DNA of 44,616 nucleotides from Aureobasidium sp. EXF-3400. Taxonomy: Eukaryota; Ascomycota; Dothideomycetes; Dothideales; Saccotheciaceae. Made by a program: the position numbers and the translations under genes. Where the stretch lies: the NCBI GenBank assembly GCA_024195585.1, contig SWBL01000385.1:1-44616 (forward strand), read 5' to 3'. The notes under the pieces were generated by a model. That model made no database searches. It saw only the letters and a program-made list of their open reading frames with translations, and was not told the DNA's origin. Shown here piece by piece: positions 10,304 through 20,658 of the stretch; the first letter of the stretch is position 1, and the number at the start of each line of letters is the position of its first letter.

Positions 10304-12145
10304 CTAGCCAAGCGCATATTCTAGCCCTGTATTTACAGCTTCTTCGTCCTGCTCGTTCGGTTTCCAGACTTCTTTGATCTCTTGCCACATCTTCCTGGTG
10401 TTCTCTGGGCCCGTGACCTTGAGATACGCATTGAGGACGGTTTTGACCATGGAAACACTAAGATAGCAACCTCTATCTTCTTCAGATATCCAATCGCCGT
10501 GCTTTTGTTCCGTCTCTTTGTCTCTCTCAACGAACTGACAAAAGATTTCCCAGAAGCTGTCGAGTCTCTTTTTGTTCCATGAAGAATAACGAATGCCTCC
10601 ATGGATACTGAAGCCACGTATGATCTGGTAAAAGATGGACCCGTGAATATGAATGCCATATTGTTGCATCTCGTCGAGCAATTCGCTAATGCGGTCTATG
10701 TTACCAGACTCATGAGCGTGGTACTTGATCAGCAAGCGATAAGTGTGTAGGTTCGGTGTGATTGGAGTAACGTTCTGCACGACAACACGTCTCTCCGGCT
10801 CCTTGCGAAGTTTTCTTCCTGCTTGGTCCAGAACCCTTCCGAGGTGGCGCTGAGCTTTCCATCCTTTAATCTTGGCGGCAGTGGTGTTCTCTGTGCCGAG
10901 AGTCTTCATTTTCTCAAAAATGTACTCGGCAGCAGATGGCTCGCCAGCATTAATCAGACTCGCAACAACACAGTTCAGAACCAAGGTGTCGATGATCTCG
11001 CCGGCGTCAACGAAGTCCTGGTAGGCTTTCCGAACAGCAGCGCCATCGCGTTTTAGGCCATGGCAGTAGATTATGTTTGTACGGAAATGGCGATTGGGTT
11101 CAACGCCTCGCTGCATCATTTCCTTAACCACAATGTCGGCAAGGGCGAATTTACCAGCTTTGGTGGCGACATCAAACAGAATACTGAAAGTGGCGGCGCT
11201 GCTTGACAGACCAGCTTCTTTCTCCATGCGCAACCAAATCTGAGTAGCAGTTTCGACTTGTACGTCACCAATTTTGCGAAGATAGCGACCGGCAAAACTC
11301 ATGGCACTGTTCCATTCTGATCTCGTCATGGGTATGTCTGCAGACAACATGTCATCGACGACGCTGAGATAGCGCTGCATAGTCCGTTCATCTTTGTATT
11401 CGACAATACTCAAGCGGTGCATCAGCTCGCGAATGGGTTGATTCTCGAGATATTTCGGTCGCGGTTGTGGTATGGCCCTGTATGCTTTGTAGAGCGGGAG
11501 GTTCGGCGTGGCTTTGTCTTGTATAATGAGGTTGAAGTAATCAATGGCTTGCTGGTCGGAAGATGATTTGGCAATCAGGGGTTTCCTGTCGGGTATCTGA
11601 CTAGAGGAGTAGAAATGAGTGCTCGAAGGGGCTTCGTGGTTTGAGTCCCTGTCTGGAGGAGGGTCGTCCTGATAGCCCGCATAGTCGTATTGATCGACTA
11701 TGGAACGCAGCTCGTGTCGTGAGATATGGACAGGGGCAGGATGAGAAGATTCGTCAGGCGAGAGCTCGACGGCAGAAGACAAAGGTGGCTTGTTCGCCGC
11801 AGAGGTTGTGGTGAACCGAGCAGAGCGAGGAGATGAGGAGGTGGTGGTCGGATGAGAAGGTCGTGTGATGGTGGATGATTGGCGGGCATGTTTCCGACAC
11901 AAGCTCGCGCGAGCGAGAGCTTCGAGGAAGAGAGATTCGGCAGACTCGGGGGTTAGGGAGCGAGAAGCAGGTATGGGCCGCCTAGAGAGGATGTGGAGAT
12001 CGCGGCGATGGCGAGGATAGTCGTGGTCGAAGGAATTGGAGTGGTTGCGGCGAGGACACAGGGCTGTCATGATCGAGGCAGTCGTGGGCTTCTTGTGCAG
12101 AGAGGAGCCGCTCTGGGTGCGGGAGAAGGAGCCAAGGAGGGACAT
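10304..12145 (-). CDS. Mitochondrial PPR (pentatricopeptide repeat) protein
   Basis: A single exon of 613 residues. The first ~130 residues are rich in Ser, Arg, Thr and Pro and poor in acidic residues, as expected of a mitochondrial presequence and linker. From about residue 270 onwards it consists of paired amphipathic helices. One good PPR-type unit is at about 318-352 (AATFSILFDVATKAGKF followed by a helix ending MMQRGVEPN), and another at about 486-520 (HTYRLLIKYHAHESGN, then LLDEMQQYGI). PPR proteins bind organellar RNA and act in mitochondrial transcript stability, processing or translation. The specific RNA cannot be inferred. The gene is divergent from the mitoribosomal gene RSM25, with 276 bp between the start codons, which suggests shared regulation. 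Confidence 0.85.
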   Translation of the reverse strand: MSLLGSFSRTQSGSSLHKKPTTASIMTALCPRRNHSNSFDHDYPRHRRDLHILSRRPIPASRSLTPESAESLFLEALARASLCRKHARQSSTITRPSHPTTTSSSPRSARFTTTSAANKPPLSSAVELSPDESSHPAPVHISRHELRSIVDQYDYAGYQDDPPPDRDSNHEAPSSTHFYSSSQIPDRKPLIAKSSSDQQAIDYFNLIIQDKATPNLPLYKAYRAIPQPRPKYLENQPIRELMHRLSIVEYKDERTMQRYLSVVDDMLSADIPMTRSEWNSAMSFAGRYLRKIGDVQVETATQIWLRMEKEAGLSSSAATFSILFDVATKAGKFALADIVVKEMMQRGVEPNRHFRTNIIYCHGLKRDGAAVRKAYQDFVDAGEIIDTLVLNCVVASLINAGEPSAAEYIFEKMKTLGTENTTAAKIKGWKAQRHLGRVLDQAGRKLRKEPERRVVVQNVTPITPNLHTYRLLIKYHAHESGNIDRISELLDEMQQYGIHIHGSIFYQIIRGFSIHGGIRYSSWNKKRLDSFWEIFCQFVERDKETEQKHGDWISEEDRGCYLSVSMVKTVLNAYLKVTGPENTRKMWQEIKEVWKPNEQDEEAVNTGLEYALG

Positions 12146-12421
12146 GAAGCGGCGAGCATTGTGTCAGACGAGCAATCGACATTCCCTGGGCATATCACTC
12201 AGTACATTACGCCTTGTCGTGGCCGCCGTCGTGGTGGGCAAGTGTTGCTGCTGCTCCAAAAAGTCCGCGACTTTCAGCATTACCCGCCGGTTCCAGCGCC
12301 CGCTGATTGGCTGCCGCCCCGTCTCCGCCGACGCCAAGCAAGCCGTCTCCCGCTCCGCTGCTGGAATCTCGAATTATTGACGAGAGGAGCGAATCTCGAC
12401 CTGCCAGACAAGACCGCCGCC
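12146..12421. promoter_or_regulatory. Bidirectional promoter between PPR and RSM25 genes
   Basis: This 276-bp GC-rich spacer separates two divergent start codons and must hold both promoters. Both products act in mitochondrial gene expression. No unambiguous factor site was identified by eye. Confidence 0.55.
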
Positions 12422-13832
12422 ATGGGTCGATACAACTTTGCGCCTCAGCGCGTACACCAGGCCGCCACGCGCCTGCTCCAGGTCCGCGGTCCCAAGGGCA
12501 CAACCACATCTCAGCCCCCTCCGCCGTGGTACACAGTCATCGGCAACCTACCGCCATCAGAACGTCTCGTGCGTCCGCCATTGCAACCCGCCCAGCGCAA
12601 GGGTAGAAAGGCCAGCAAGCTCTTCCAGCCCGTCAAACTTCAGTACCCCGAGGACCAGCTCAGACTCGACTTCTTTGGCGACCACCCATGGGAACTGGCA
12701 AGACCTAGACAGGTTCTCGAGGATGACGGCAAGGACTACCAGAAGTTCGATTGGAGCCAGCTGGACCAGCCCACCAAGCAGGTCGACGGAGAGAGGTGTG
12801 TATATCTGGTCAAGACGCATATCCACGCACTCGCTAACTTTCTGCAGTGTCGTCCAAAGACAAGCATGGCTCATGGGTCTGCTCCGACATGAAATCGACT
12901 TCTCTGCCACTCCACAATTGCTCGACTACCTACGGTCCGACGCTTTCCAGGAGGAACTGTTGCCATTGTTCAAGGAAGAATACGCCGTCGATTTGCAATC
13001 CAGTCAACTGCCTTCAAGGACCGAATACACCGACGCCGATGCCAGCGTTCCTGTCAACCTCTACTTGACATACCACCCCAAATACCCCCACCAGTTCAAG
13101 GATGCCATGAAGCACCTGAACCAGATCCTTACCGAGCAAGGTCTAAACACTTCTTCGATCAACAAGCGTTCCTTCAGTGTCGCTCTGCTACACTCCGACT
13201 CTGTTGCCCAAACGCTACGAAACATGGACCTCGCAGCCATCGGCAAGCAATACAACATCACCATGACCCTCGAGCCTGAATCTACCATCAAGCCGTTCGC
13301 CGAAGACCCCTTCAACGTTCTCCCAATCTCCCTCTCATACTACCGCAACGCTTCCGCAAATGTCTCTGCGCTGCTCAACCACCTCGCAACCGCCCTCAAC
13401 ATCAAGACCACAGACATCCTCAGCCCTACCCTCCCTACCGCAGAGCCAGACACATATCAAGCCTACACAAAGGCCGGCGCTTACGACAAGGCCCGCAAAG
13501 AATTCTACGACGTCCGCCACACACAGGACATTGAGCGCCGTGTCGCCCGCGAAGAGGCTCTCTGGACTGGCGCCGAGTTCGGTCCCTCACCTCTGGACAT
13601 CGGTATGCAGCTCGAAGACCAAAAGTACGAGGAGTGGCGCGAGTGGGCGGCCAAGGAAATCACCGCCATCAAGCAGCTCTCAGGCTCGTCGGGCAATGCC
13701 CGTGACCAGGACGCTCCTTTGGATTTCGAGGCTGACCAGGATGTCTTGTCTGCTTTGGACGAGGTGGAACCCAGCGTTCCTGGCAGCAAGAAAGGTCAGA
13801 GTGCCCAAGGTGGTGCTTTTGTCCACGCATGA
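12422..13832 (+). CDS. RSM25: Mitochondrial small ribosomal subunit protein mS23 with a large internal insertion
   Basis: Exons 12422-12795 and 12848-13832 (52-nt intron, GTGTGT...TGCAG; the split codon gives Ser in GESVVQRQ) encode 452 residues. The N-terminal part is classic mS23/Rsm25: [34 protein letters not shown], the KASKLFQP segment, [19 protein letters not shown], and [12 protein letters not shown] at about 124-134. The C-terminal part (from about 335) is also classic: [27 protein letters not shown], then [18 protein letters not shown]. mS23 is a peripheral protein of the mitoribosomal small subunit. Between these halves lie about 200 residues (roughly 135-332) not found in the yeast or Aspergillus proteins as I recall them, which run straight from one block to the next in about 240-265 residues in all. 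The insertion is in one continuous frame with coding-like composition. The splice phase and family match make the identity secure. Confidence 0.93.
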
Positions 13833-14409
13833 TAAAGTGTAAGATCTTTTTTGGAAATGTTTAAAAAAGGGACAAGGAGGTTTTCATGTAGTTATATCGA
13901 TTCTCTTCATTTTCTAGAAGATATTCAGAACCTGTATCATCATTTTTTCAAAACATTCTTGGAGATGATAAAAAGGAAGTGTTTGGGTCTTTTGTCTGGA
14001 AGAAAAGACAACCCAGTGTCCATGTTTCAAAAATAGCTACACCGAAGAGGAATAGTTGTGCAACAAGAGGGAACGAGTGAACAAAAAAAAAGCAACTATG
14101 GCATAAACGTACAGACAAAAAAAACAACAACAAACGTGTTGTGTGGGTGGCTGGGATTGAGCACCTCCTCAAGTGTCCAGTTGCTCTTGTCAAACAGACG
14201 ATCAAAAGGGGTGAGGTATAGAAAAACACAACGACAAAATTCAACTCCTGCACTCCTGCCGGTCCAACGCCTGTTCCCGACCTTGACCTTCCACCTTTGA
14301 CCTGGCTCTGCTGCCTTGCCAATCCATGTACTCTCGCCAACTTCCACAGTCCTCTGAGAGGTCTTGGTCCGTCAAAATTGCCTGGTTCAAAAGCAAAAGT
14401 GGACATCTC
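13833..14409. other. Convergent intergenic region
   Basis: This stretch lies between the stops of RSM25 (+) and the endosulfine gene (-). It is AT-rich with several short A and T runs, consistent with 3' untranslated and polyadenylation sequence from both sides. No gene is seen. Confidence 0.5.
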
Positions 14410-15019
14410 CTATTGGCGGATGGGCACGGCGTCGCTCTCGGACGAAGGAGATAGGCCAGACGAAGCAGCCTCAGCACGCTTCTCCATGGCACTCTTGATT
14501 TCGCCGTCTTGGTCGTCGACACTCATGCCTCTCTGCAGAATGCTGCTTTCCTTGACCGGGCTGCCCGAGACATATGACTGGTGGCTCTGAGTGGGCTGTA
14601 GGTTGAGGCCAGGGTTGCCGTTGGGGTTGCCAGGGGTTTGCGTGCTCGGTGAAGAGGAGAGGTGGGGGATGGTGTCTGGTGAAGGGTGCTCGACGCCGAT
14701 GCTGGTGACGCCAACGTCGCCTGCCTTGCCGGCTTTGCTGAGGGCGTAGTCACCGCTGTCGAAGTATTTGCGCTCTTGACCCTGTGATTTGCGCATAAGT
14801 AATCAGAAAGGTGTAGAAGAGAATCGAGGTTGCAAAGATGTGTACCTTGAGCTTGTTCTGCAGCAGGTTCTTCTTGTCGGGCAGCTTGCCGTACATGCGG
14901 AACAGGCGCTGCTCATCGGGTGACATGGCCTGTGTGGAAATGATGAGTCGCGAGGTGCATACGGCGGCGGACGGAGATCTCACGTTAATGTCGACCTTGT
15001 TCTTCTGGTGGGGGTTCAT
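14410..15019 (-). CDS. IGO1: Endosulfine / Igo1-type PP2A-B55 inhibitor
   Basis: Three exons (15019-14984, 14929-14846, 14781-14410) encode 163 residues. The spliced start MNPHQKNKVDIN leads into SPDEQRLFRMYGKLPDKKN, then the invariant KYFDSGDY box (about 45-52), with Ser49 as the site expected to be phosphorylated by the Greatwall/Rim15 kinase. Phosphorylated endosulfine binds and inhibits PP2A-B55; in yeast this drives entry into quiescence and stabilises nutrient-regulated mRNAs. The following ALSKAGKAGDVGVTSIG is also family-typical. The remaining ~100 residues are Ser/Pro-rich and probably disordered. All introns keep phase 0 with GTGAG/GTACA donors. The reading frame stays open upstream of 15019, but conservation begins at the chosen Met. 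Confidence 0.93.
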
Positions 15020-16337
15020 GGCGGCGGGCTTGTCGCAATGGGGTCGACCTTTTTGCTTTGTAGTAGTGGGTGAAGAAGAGCGGCGCACGTCTTGGCCAGG
15101 AAGAATTGAGGTGGTGGTTCTTGTGGTGCACAAGCTGTTTTCGCAAGGAAAAAAGTGGTGTCGACGTGGGAGCAAAAGCAATCGACAGTGTAGGCCAGGG
15201 CGTGGGTGGATTGGTAGCTTTGGGCTTTGTTCACCAGGGTGATGTTGTCGCTTGACTCAGCCGGCCGGCTCTTACGAAAGCTGGGGTACCTAAGCGGGTC
15301 TGGGAACAAAGAGAATTGATACGAGTGAAGTCTGCTTTGGCTGTTGGCTGTTCGCAGTGCGTAGAATCTCGGATGCCTGCTGCTGCCCGATTATCATGTC
15401 AATTGCTCGGTCCAAAGGCGGTCGTGTGAAACGTATGACGAAGCACTCTGACGCACCTTCTGATGCTCTTGCCCTTGCCTGCGTGGGTTTCGCGTTGACT
15501 GGAAGCTTATAGCTTGTGCTTGGCACGCAATTGACTTGACTTGTCGCTTTGTTGGATGTTTAGAGACTGAAAGAAAGAGGTTCGTTATCTCTCAGATGCA
15601 ATGTGGTTGAAAGAGGGGTCTCGGTACGTACGAAGAGCTTCCAAGCTTGTGGCACCGTCTTCTGTCCCTTTCCACAACGTTTGCCTAGCTTTCACTGAGG
15701 TTTTAGCCTCCTCCAGCTCTGATCGTTTCCGTCTTCGTTGGGAGTCACGCACCCTCGATCTCAGGCTAGTAGCTCTCCAGCTTGTTTCGTCATCTGCCCT
15801 TCACTATCTGTAGATGAGGTCGATGAACATGTCTTTGCTCGAAGGAGAACCAATTGTGCTCTGAGCTTTCCCAGTGGTCTCTTTGCTCCTTCACCAGAAC
15901 ATATCTCTAGCTTGTTGTAGCTGCATGCTGCAACGCTAAGCACCTGCTACCGGGCTTGGAGCATGTGCTGTCTGACGTATATCTAGTCAATCATCCATCT
16001 GATTGGAGCATACAGATTTGCTGTGTTGGATAGCAAGTCCCTGGTGTTGTTTCTGCACTTCCCCACGATGCTTGTTCTTCTCCGCGAAACTCACGTCAGT
16101 CTCGGCTTCAAGTCAAAAGTTTTGGAAAAATCACGAAAGCAACTACCACATCCGTTCTCCATCGCAACACATAGTATCTTTTGTTCTCTATTCGTAAACA
16201 GACATTGACGCTTGCTAAAACACGACCCTGTTCTGTATCAAGTTATAGAAGCAAAATCCTGATCAGCGAATCGTAAGTCTGCAGTGACTCCAGCGCGGAA
16301 AATTGATATCAATGGTCATTCTAATAAGACACAGAGC
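15020..16337. other. Divergent intergenic region, no gene seen
   Basis: About 1.3 kb between the endosulfine and SFM1 start codons. Open frames on both strands reach only about 60-145 codons and match no family I know. The first part is presumably the endosulfine promoter and leader. A small species-specific gene or non-coding RNA cannot be excluded by eye. Confidence 0.45.
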
Positions 16338-17061
16338 ATGCCCGGTAAAACATTTATTGTCGAACATCTCGACCCTGAGCTTGAGCAGTGGTCGGCGCTT
16401 GAATACAAATGCATTGCCAGAGAGACTGCAGCCTCAGGATCTTCCTTCTACCTCACATCTGTTCCGCACGAGCTTCAGCTGCCCGAATCTCTCAAGAATG
16501 TCTCTGAATTAAACGTTGAACACCGCGGCATCGAAGAAATCTACGCAGACAAGAAGGACCGCGTCTGTCTGCTTGATCCTGCAGCCAAGCAAGAACTCAG
16601 TCCCGCCGATGGTGACAACTTCGATATCTTTCTCTTCGGTGGTATTCTCGGAGACGACCCACCTAGAGGTATACCACATCGTCCGGTATTTGTCTTGGTT
16701 TTGTGTCTAATGCATTGATAGATCGTACTTCGGAACTTCGCAAGAAGGGCTACCAAGGACGCCGTCTTGGACCAGTGCAAATGACCACCGACACAGCAGT
16801 GCGTACTACTAGAATCGTGGTCCAGGATCGCATCGAGCTAGAGAACATCAAATACGTTGACCACCCGGAGATCAAGGTTGATGAGCACGAGAGTACCGAG
16901 ATGCCTTTCCGTTACGTGCTTGACAAGGATGGCAAGCCCATCTTCCCAGATGTACGTGTTTCTATCTCTTGTATGGCCTCGATTAGATGCTGATTTGACT
17001 CTAGGGCATGATTGATCTTATCAAGAAGGATTCGGAGCGTGGTATCGATGATCTGCTGTAA
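16338..17061 (+). CDS. SFM1: SPOUT-type protein arginine methyltransferase Sfm1
   Basis: Three exons (16338-16668, 16722-16951, 17005-17061) encode 205 residues. In yeast Sfm1 methylates one arginine of ribosomal protein Rps3 using S-adenosylmethionine, and it is unusual as a SPOUT (knotted) enzyme acting on protein. Family blocks are all present: FIVEHLDPELEQW at the start, DRVCLLDP, FDIFLFGGILGDDPPRDRT across intron 1, GRRLGPVQMTTDTAVRTT, and MPFRYVLDKDGKPIFPDGMIDLIKKDSE across intron 2. Both introns are 53 nt with exact phase. An in-frame ATG 54 nt upstream (16284) exists, but homologues begin at the position equivalent to 16338. The stop codon TAA runs directly into a 24-A tract. Confidence 0.95.
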
Positions 17062-17083
17062 AAAAAAAAAAAAAAAAAAAAAA
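17060..17083 (+). repeat. A24 homopolymer at the SFM1 stop codon
   Basis: Twenty-four consecutive A residues start inside the TAA stop codon of SFM1. The stop uses the first two A residues, so length changes in the tract cannot alter the protein. The tract lies at the start of the 3' untranslated region. Confidence 0.95.
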
Positions 17084-17689
17084 CGATCTATATCTTTTGA
17101 TTCTCTACAAAACCTCTCACAGAAGCACTATTCCCAGCCTCGCCAAGTCAGCCTCTTGTGTCTTTATAATGTGCAGCATTATGCTGACAGGAGAGAAATT
17201 GCACCTTCCTAAATCTTCCAGTATTGATGAACACAAATGCGAGAGACATAGAATGGAAGACGGATCTCAGCAGCGAAACTCGGGCGAGCAAATGCACAAA
17301 TAATGGACAGCAGTCAATTTACCAGAGCCCTATATATCAGCCAAGCACGGTTGACGGAACAATTAAGTTTTGTCCCTATCATACCTTTATTGTTTAACCT
17401 TACTCTTCGTATTCAAGATCTCTGGTCGGGAGTCTCATTTACTTTCCATATCTTAAGCAGCGATTATCAGATCTCGATCATTCCACAGCACCAAGTCATC
17501 AAGTCGTAAGCGAACAGTAGCGATAATAGTCAACATTATAGCACTAATCAATATTCCGGTCGGGCTTGCTTTCCTTATATGTATAAGGGTCTTGGCATTT
17601 ATCCACATTGAGCCAGCCGCTCCCACAGCTTTGGCAGGGCGAACTTCACTCCGCGATGTGCCCGTTCTGAACTGCTAGATACGCGTGTC
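17084..17689. other. Intergenic region between SFM1 and the Zn2Cys6 regulator
   Basis: About 600 bp of AT-rich sequence with no supported gene. It should contain the SFM1 3' region and the promoter of the transcription factor. An ACGCGT hexamer at 17680-17685 lies immediately before the factor's start codon, probably inside the leader and of doubtful meaning. Confidence 0.45.
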
Positions 17690-19539
17690 ATGTTTGCTAA
17701 TTTCGAACTGTCTACCGGCGGATTGGTTGCAGCTGATGTCAAGCCCAAGCGAACCCGTACAGATCTGGGCTGTCTACCATGTATGTGCTCCTCATCCATT
17801 ACACAATCTGCGGGCCTGTCCGGCTCAGTTTCCAGATTGTGGGGCTTTCGTATAGACGTGTCGGCAATGTGCTCTCTGATTGACAGGCTTCATAACAGGT
17901 CGACGGAAGAAGAAGAAGTGTGACCTTGCGAAGCCTGTTTGCCTACGCTGCCGGAAGAGCATTGGATCAGTCGTCTGCGAATGGCCTGCACATGCAGCAT
18001 CGCTAGCCTCAGAAGATGGCGGCCGATATCAACCGCGTCTTGATCTTGATGCTAGACGGGACCCTATCCAGACATCGATAAATACCGGATCTCCCTCACA
18101 AACTGTCATGGTACTTCGTGACAAGGGACAGAAAGGTACCCACGGCACGATCGCTCCGAACGCCACGGGACATGTATGGGAGACACCCTCACCACAAAAC
18201 AGCATAGAGAACTGCATCACTGTTGACCTCCCCGCGGGAGTCAAGACAGTATCACCGTATGTGCTCTATAACAACGTTCCTGGCTTTCAGATTACCTGAC
18301 TAACAACACCAGGAAATTAACATCCAGCCAGTTAATTCAGATCACAACTGCATTTGACAAGGCCATCATTTCTCCAGATAATGGCAGTCTCGAGCAACCG
18401 GCATCACAGCTTTGTCTGCCGTTGTGTCTACAAAATTCATCGCTCATGCATGCTTGGCTATCATGCGGCACTGCTTTTGTAACAAAGGCAGAACCGGGAG
18501 GCATTCAGAAAGCCCTTGTACATTACCAGCAAGCCGTCAAAGGCCTAGCTACTGCTCTGACTGAGACTGGTTTAACTGCTCCGGAATGGAAGGTGGCAGC
18601 AACACTTCTGTTGCATACCTTCGAGGTAGGAACTCCGCAAAGATTATTGCTTCTTCAAACTGACCTGGGTTTAATTAGTCGATGAGTCCAAGGACTGATG
18701 AACCTGCTAGCATGCGAGTAGCGCATCTTAGTGGTGCTAACAACCTTGTTCGAACAAGCATGATGGGCAAAGCACCATCGTCCATGCACCAAGTTCTTCT
18801 GCTTGAGGCTTATTCATTCCGTGCCGTGCACAATCGCTTATTCCAGCCCTTCCCTTCACTGCCTTACGACTATATCGAGCGCTTGTACGAGACGATGTGT
18901 CTTCCTGGAAGTCCTCGACAAGATATGACCATAAACTGGAGAAAGTGTCCCTGGGTGGGTATGTGCGCTTCTCTGTTCGACATGGCCTTCAAGCTGTGTT
19001 GGCTGAGAGATAGATTACCCCTGCAAGGAACATATTTGATCGACGCGATTTCTCTCTCGACCAGAATCATGAATTGGCGAGCACCCGTTGAGGCTCCAGA
19101 AGATTTGTTCGATGTCGACTCAGGAACGGCGGACACTTTCATGATGAAAAACCTGCTTTCAGCCAAGGCTTGGTACTATGGCTGCCTCTTCCTCTCACAT
19201 AAGTTGTTAAACCCATCGAATGGTCCTTTCGATCCGGATCTCATCACCATATCTCGGCAAAGTCACAAGGTCTTCCAACAGATGGATCTTCTGAAAGGTG
19301 CATCTGCGCTTCTTCTGTGGCCGATTTTCTTGCTTGGTACAGGTGCAGTAACACCTGCGGATCAAACAGCATTCTCTAATGCCGTTGTATCGTGTGCCCC
19401 AAGATCGGGCCCTGGTACCATCCAACGAACCACACAACTCTTGCACTGGGCTTGGGTGCCGGATTCTGATCTCAAAGCAGGATTCTTGGGCTCAGATATC
19501 ATCCTTCGAACTGATATTCTCAGGCAATTTTTCATGTAG
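17690..19539 (+). CDS. Zn2Cys6 binuclear-cluster transcription factor
   Basis: Four exons (17690-17780, 17899-18256, 18313-18625, 18679-19539) encode 540 residues. The DNA-binding cluster is interrupted by intron 1; splicing rebuilds GCLPCRRKKKKCD followed by CLRCRKSIGSVVCEW, with Cys at 28, 31, 38, 45, 48 and 57 (spacing 2-6-6-2-8). This fold is fungal-specific and binds CGG-type half sites as a nuclear regulator. The rest resembles the fungal-specific middle homology region: a helical segment ending LLHTFE, then HLSGANNLVR, and a long helical C-terminus. The target genes are unknown. It is convergent with the membrane-protein gene that follows, 75 nt stop to stop. The 118-nt first intron is longer than its neighbours and also contains an earlier acceptor-like CAG at 17884-17886, so the exon 2 boundary was set by cluster continuity. 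Confidence 0.9.
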
Positions 19540-19614
19540 AGGGTCATCTGCTGGAATTTTATTCAAGGGTCTGTCATTCTGTTGTAAGATCATGATCTGA
19601 TATGATTGTCATCT

Positions 19615-20658
19615 TTACATGATGACAGAGGAGTTCGCGCTATCGCACTTCTCGTCGCAGTCCTTTTCATTCACCAAACCAAGCTTCAAGGCCCAATCGG
19701 ATCTACCTGAAGAATGCATCAGCTCTTTTGCCATGGACAATCTTCGGTCGTAAGCCTTGCGCTCTTTCTGAACTTGCAGCACGCGACCATGCATGTGTAG
19801 AGCTTCGGTCTGCTCGTTGGCTATGGCCAAGAAGCCAGCAGAGCCTATCAGAAGAACCAGAAGTAGAATCTTCCCTAGTTGAGACGCATTGCTAGTCAGT
19901 GCGGCATCCAGATACACCAACACCGTTGCCAAAGCAGACACCGCATTCTCTAAAGGGGTCATCTCGGCCAGCCATTGTCCAGATGTCACTGCCTTTAGAT
20001 CATCGACGGCGCCCTGTATCCTAATCCAACGATCCTGGCTCATCAGTACGAGTAGATCGCCTTGAACGCCTGGTTCGCTAGCACCTTTCCACTCGCCAGC
20101 TCTTTCGACCCGCTTCTTGACGACAAAGACGTTGCACAGTCGTGCGAACATCAAAATGCTAACGGATGTGACGGCCCACCAGTCTCGGATTAATGCGAAC
20201 ACGACGAGGGCAGAGATGGTGAGAAAACAGCAGAAGGCGTAAGGAACCGTTCTGCAGAAGAGCTTGATGGTCGTCCATTCCTCGCTGTGGCTTTTGGCGT
20301 ATTCAACCTTTACATTGGATAGCTGTCCGGTCCTTCCAACGCTTTGGAGAAAGGCCACAGTTGCAGGGTTTTCCACTCGGAAGGCATAACCAGTCGTCAT
20401 TGCCGCACATGCTGGAAACTCCCCACGATTCAGCTCGCTGGCTGATTGTTGAGTGTGAAGGCCTGGACAGAGCACGAGGACGTCGGCAAATCGAGAAGTA
20501 CCGGAGAGGGCAGTACGCCGAGCAATAATGTCCAAGTCAGCAAGCGCGACAAGCCCAGCGGCGTCAAGGGAGACATGAGGCATATTCCAATGCTCTGTGA
20601 CAATCGATGTTTCTCGCTGAGGCAAGCTTTCAATGATATGCTTTAGATGGGGAGACAA
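19615..20658 (-). CDS. Fungal multi-pass membrane protein of unknown function (5' end unresolved)
   Basis: One long exon encodes about 347 residues. I recognise the pattern as a protein found across filamentous ascomycetes without assigned function. The soluble N-terminal part includes MPHVSLDAAGLVALADLDII and a VLVLCPGLHTQQSASELN segment. There are two adjacent hydrophobic helices at about 137-175 (AFCCFLTISALVVFALI and a following WWAVTSVSILMFARL) and a second pair at about 240-285, so about four membrane segments. A conserved-looking stretch, QGDLLVLMSQDRWIRIQGAVDD, lies between them. The codon at 20658 is TTG, and the frame is open back to about 20693 without an ATG, so the true start is either the Met at 20583 or in an upstream exon. 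An ATG at 20796 with a GTAAGG donor at 20726 is possible but would need an unusually short intron of about 36 nt. Confidence 0.7.
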   Translation of the reverse strand: MSPHLKHIIESLPQRETSIVTEHWNMPHVSLDAAGLVALADLDIIARRTALSGTSRFADVLVLCPGLHTQQSASELNRGEFPACAAMTTGYAFRVENPATVAFLQSVGRTGQLSNVKVEYAKSHSEEWTTIKLFCRTVPYAFCCFLTISALVVFALIRDWWAVTSVSILMFARLCNVFVVKKRVERAGEWKGASEPGVQGDLLVLMSQDRWIRIQGAVDDLKAVTSGQWLAEMTPLENAVSALATVLVYLDAALTSNASQLGKILLLVLLIGSAGFLAIANEQTEALHMHGRVLQVQKERKAYDRRLSMAKELMHSSGRSDWALKLGLVNEKDCDEKCDSANSSVIM

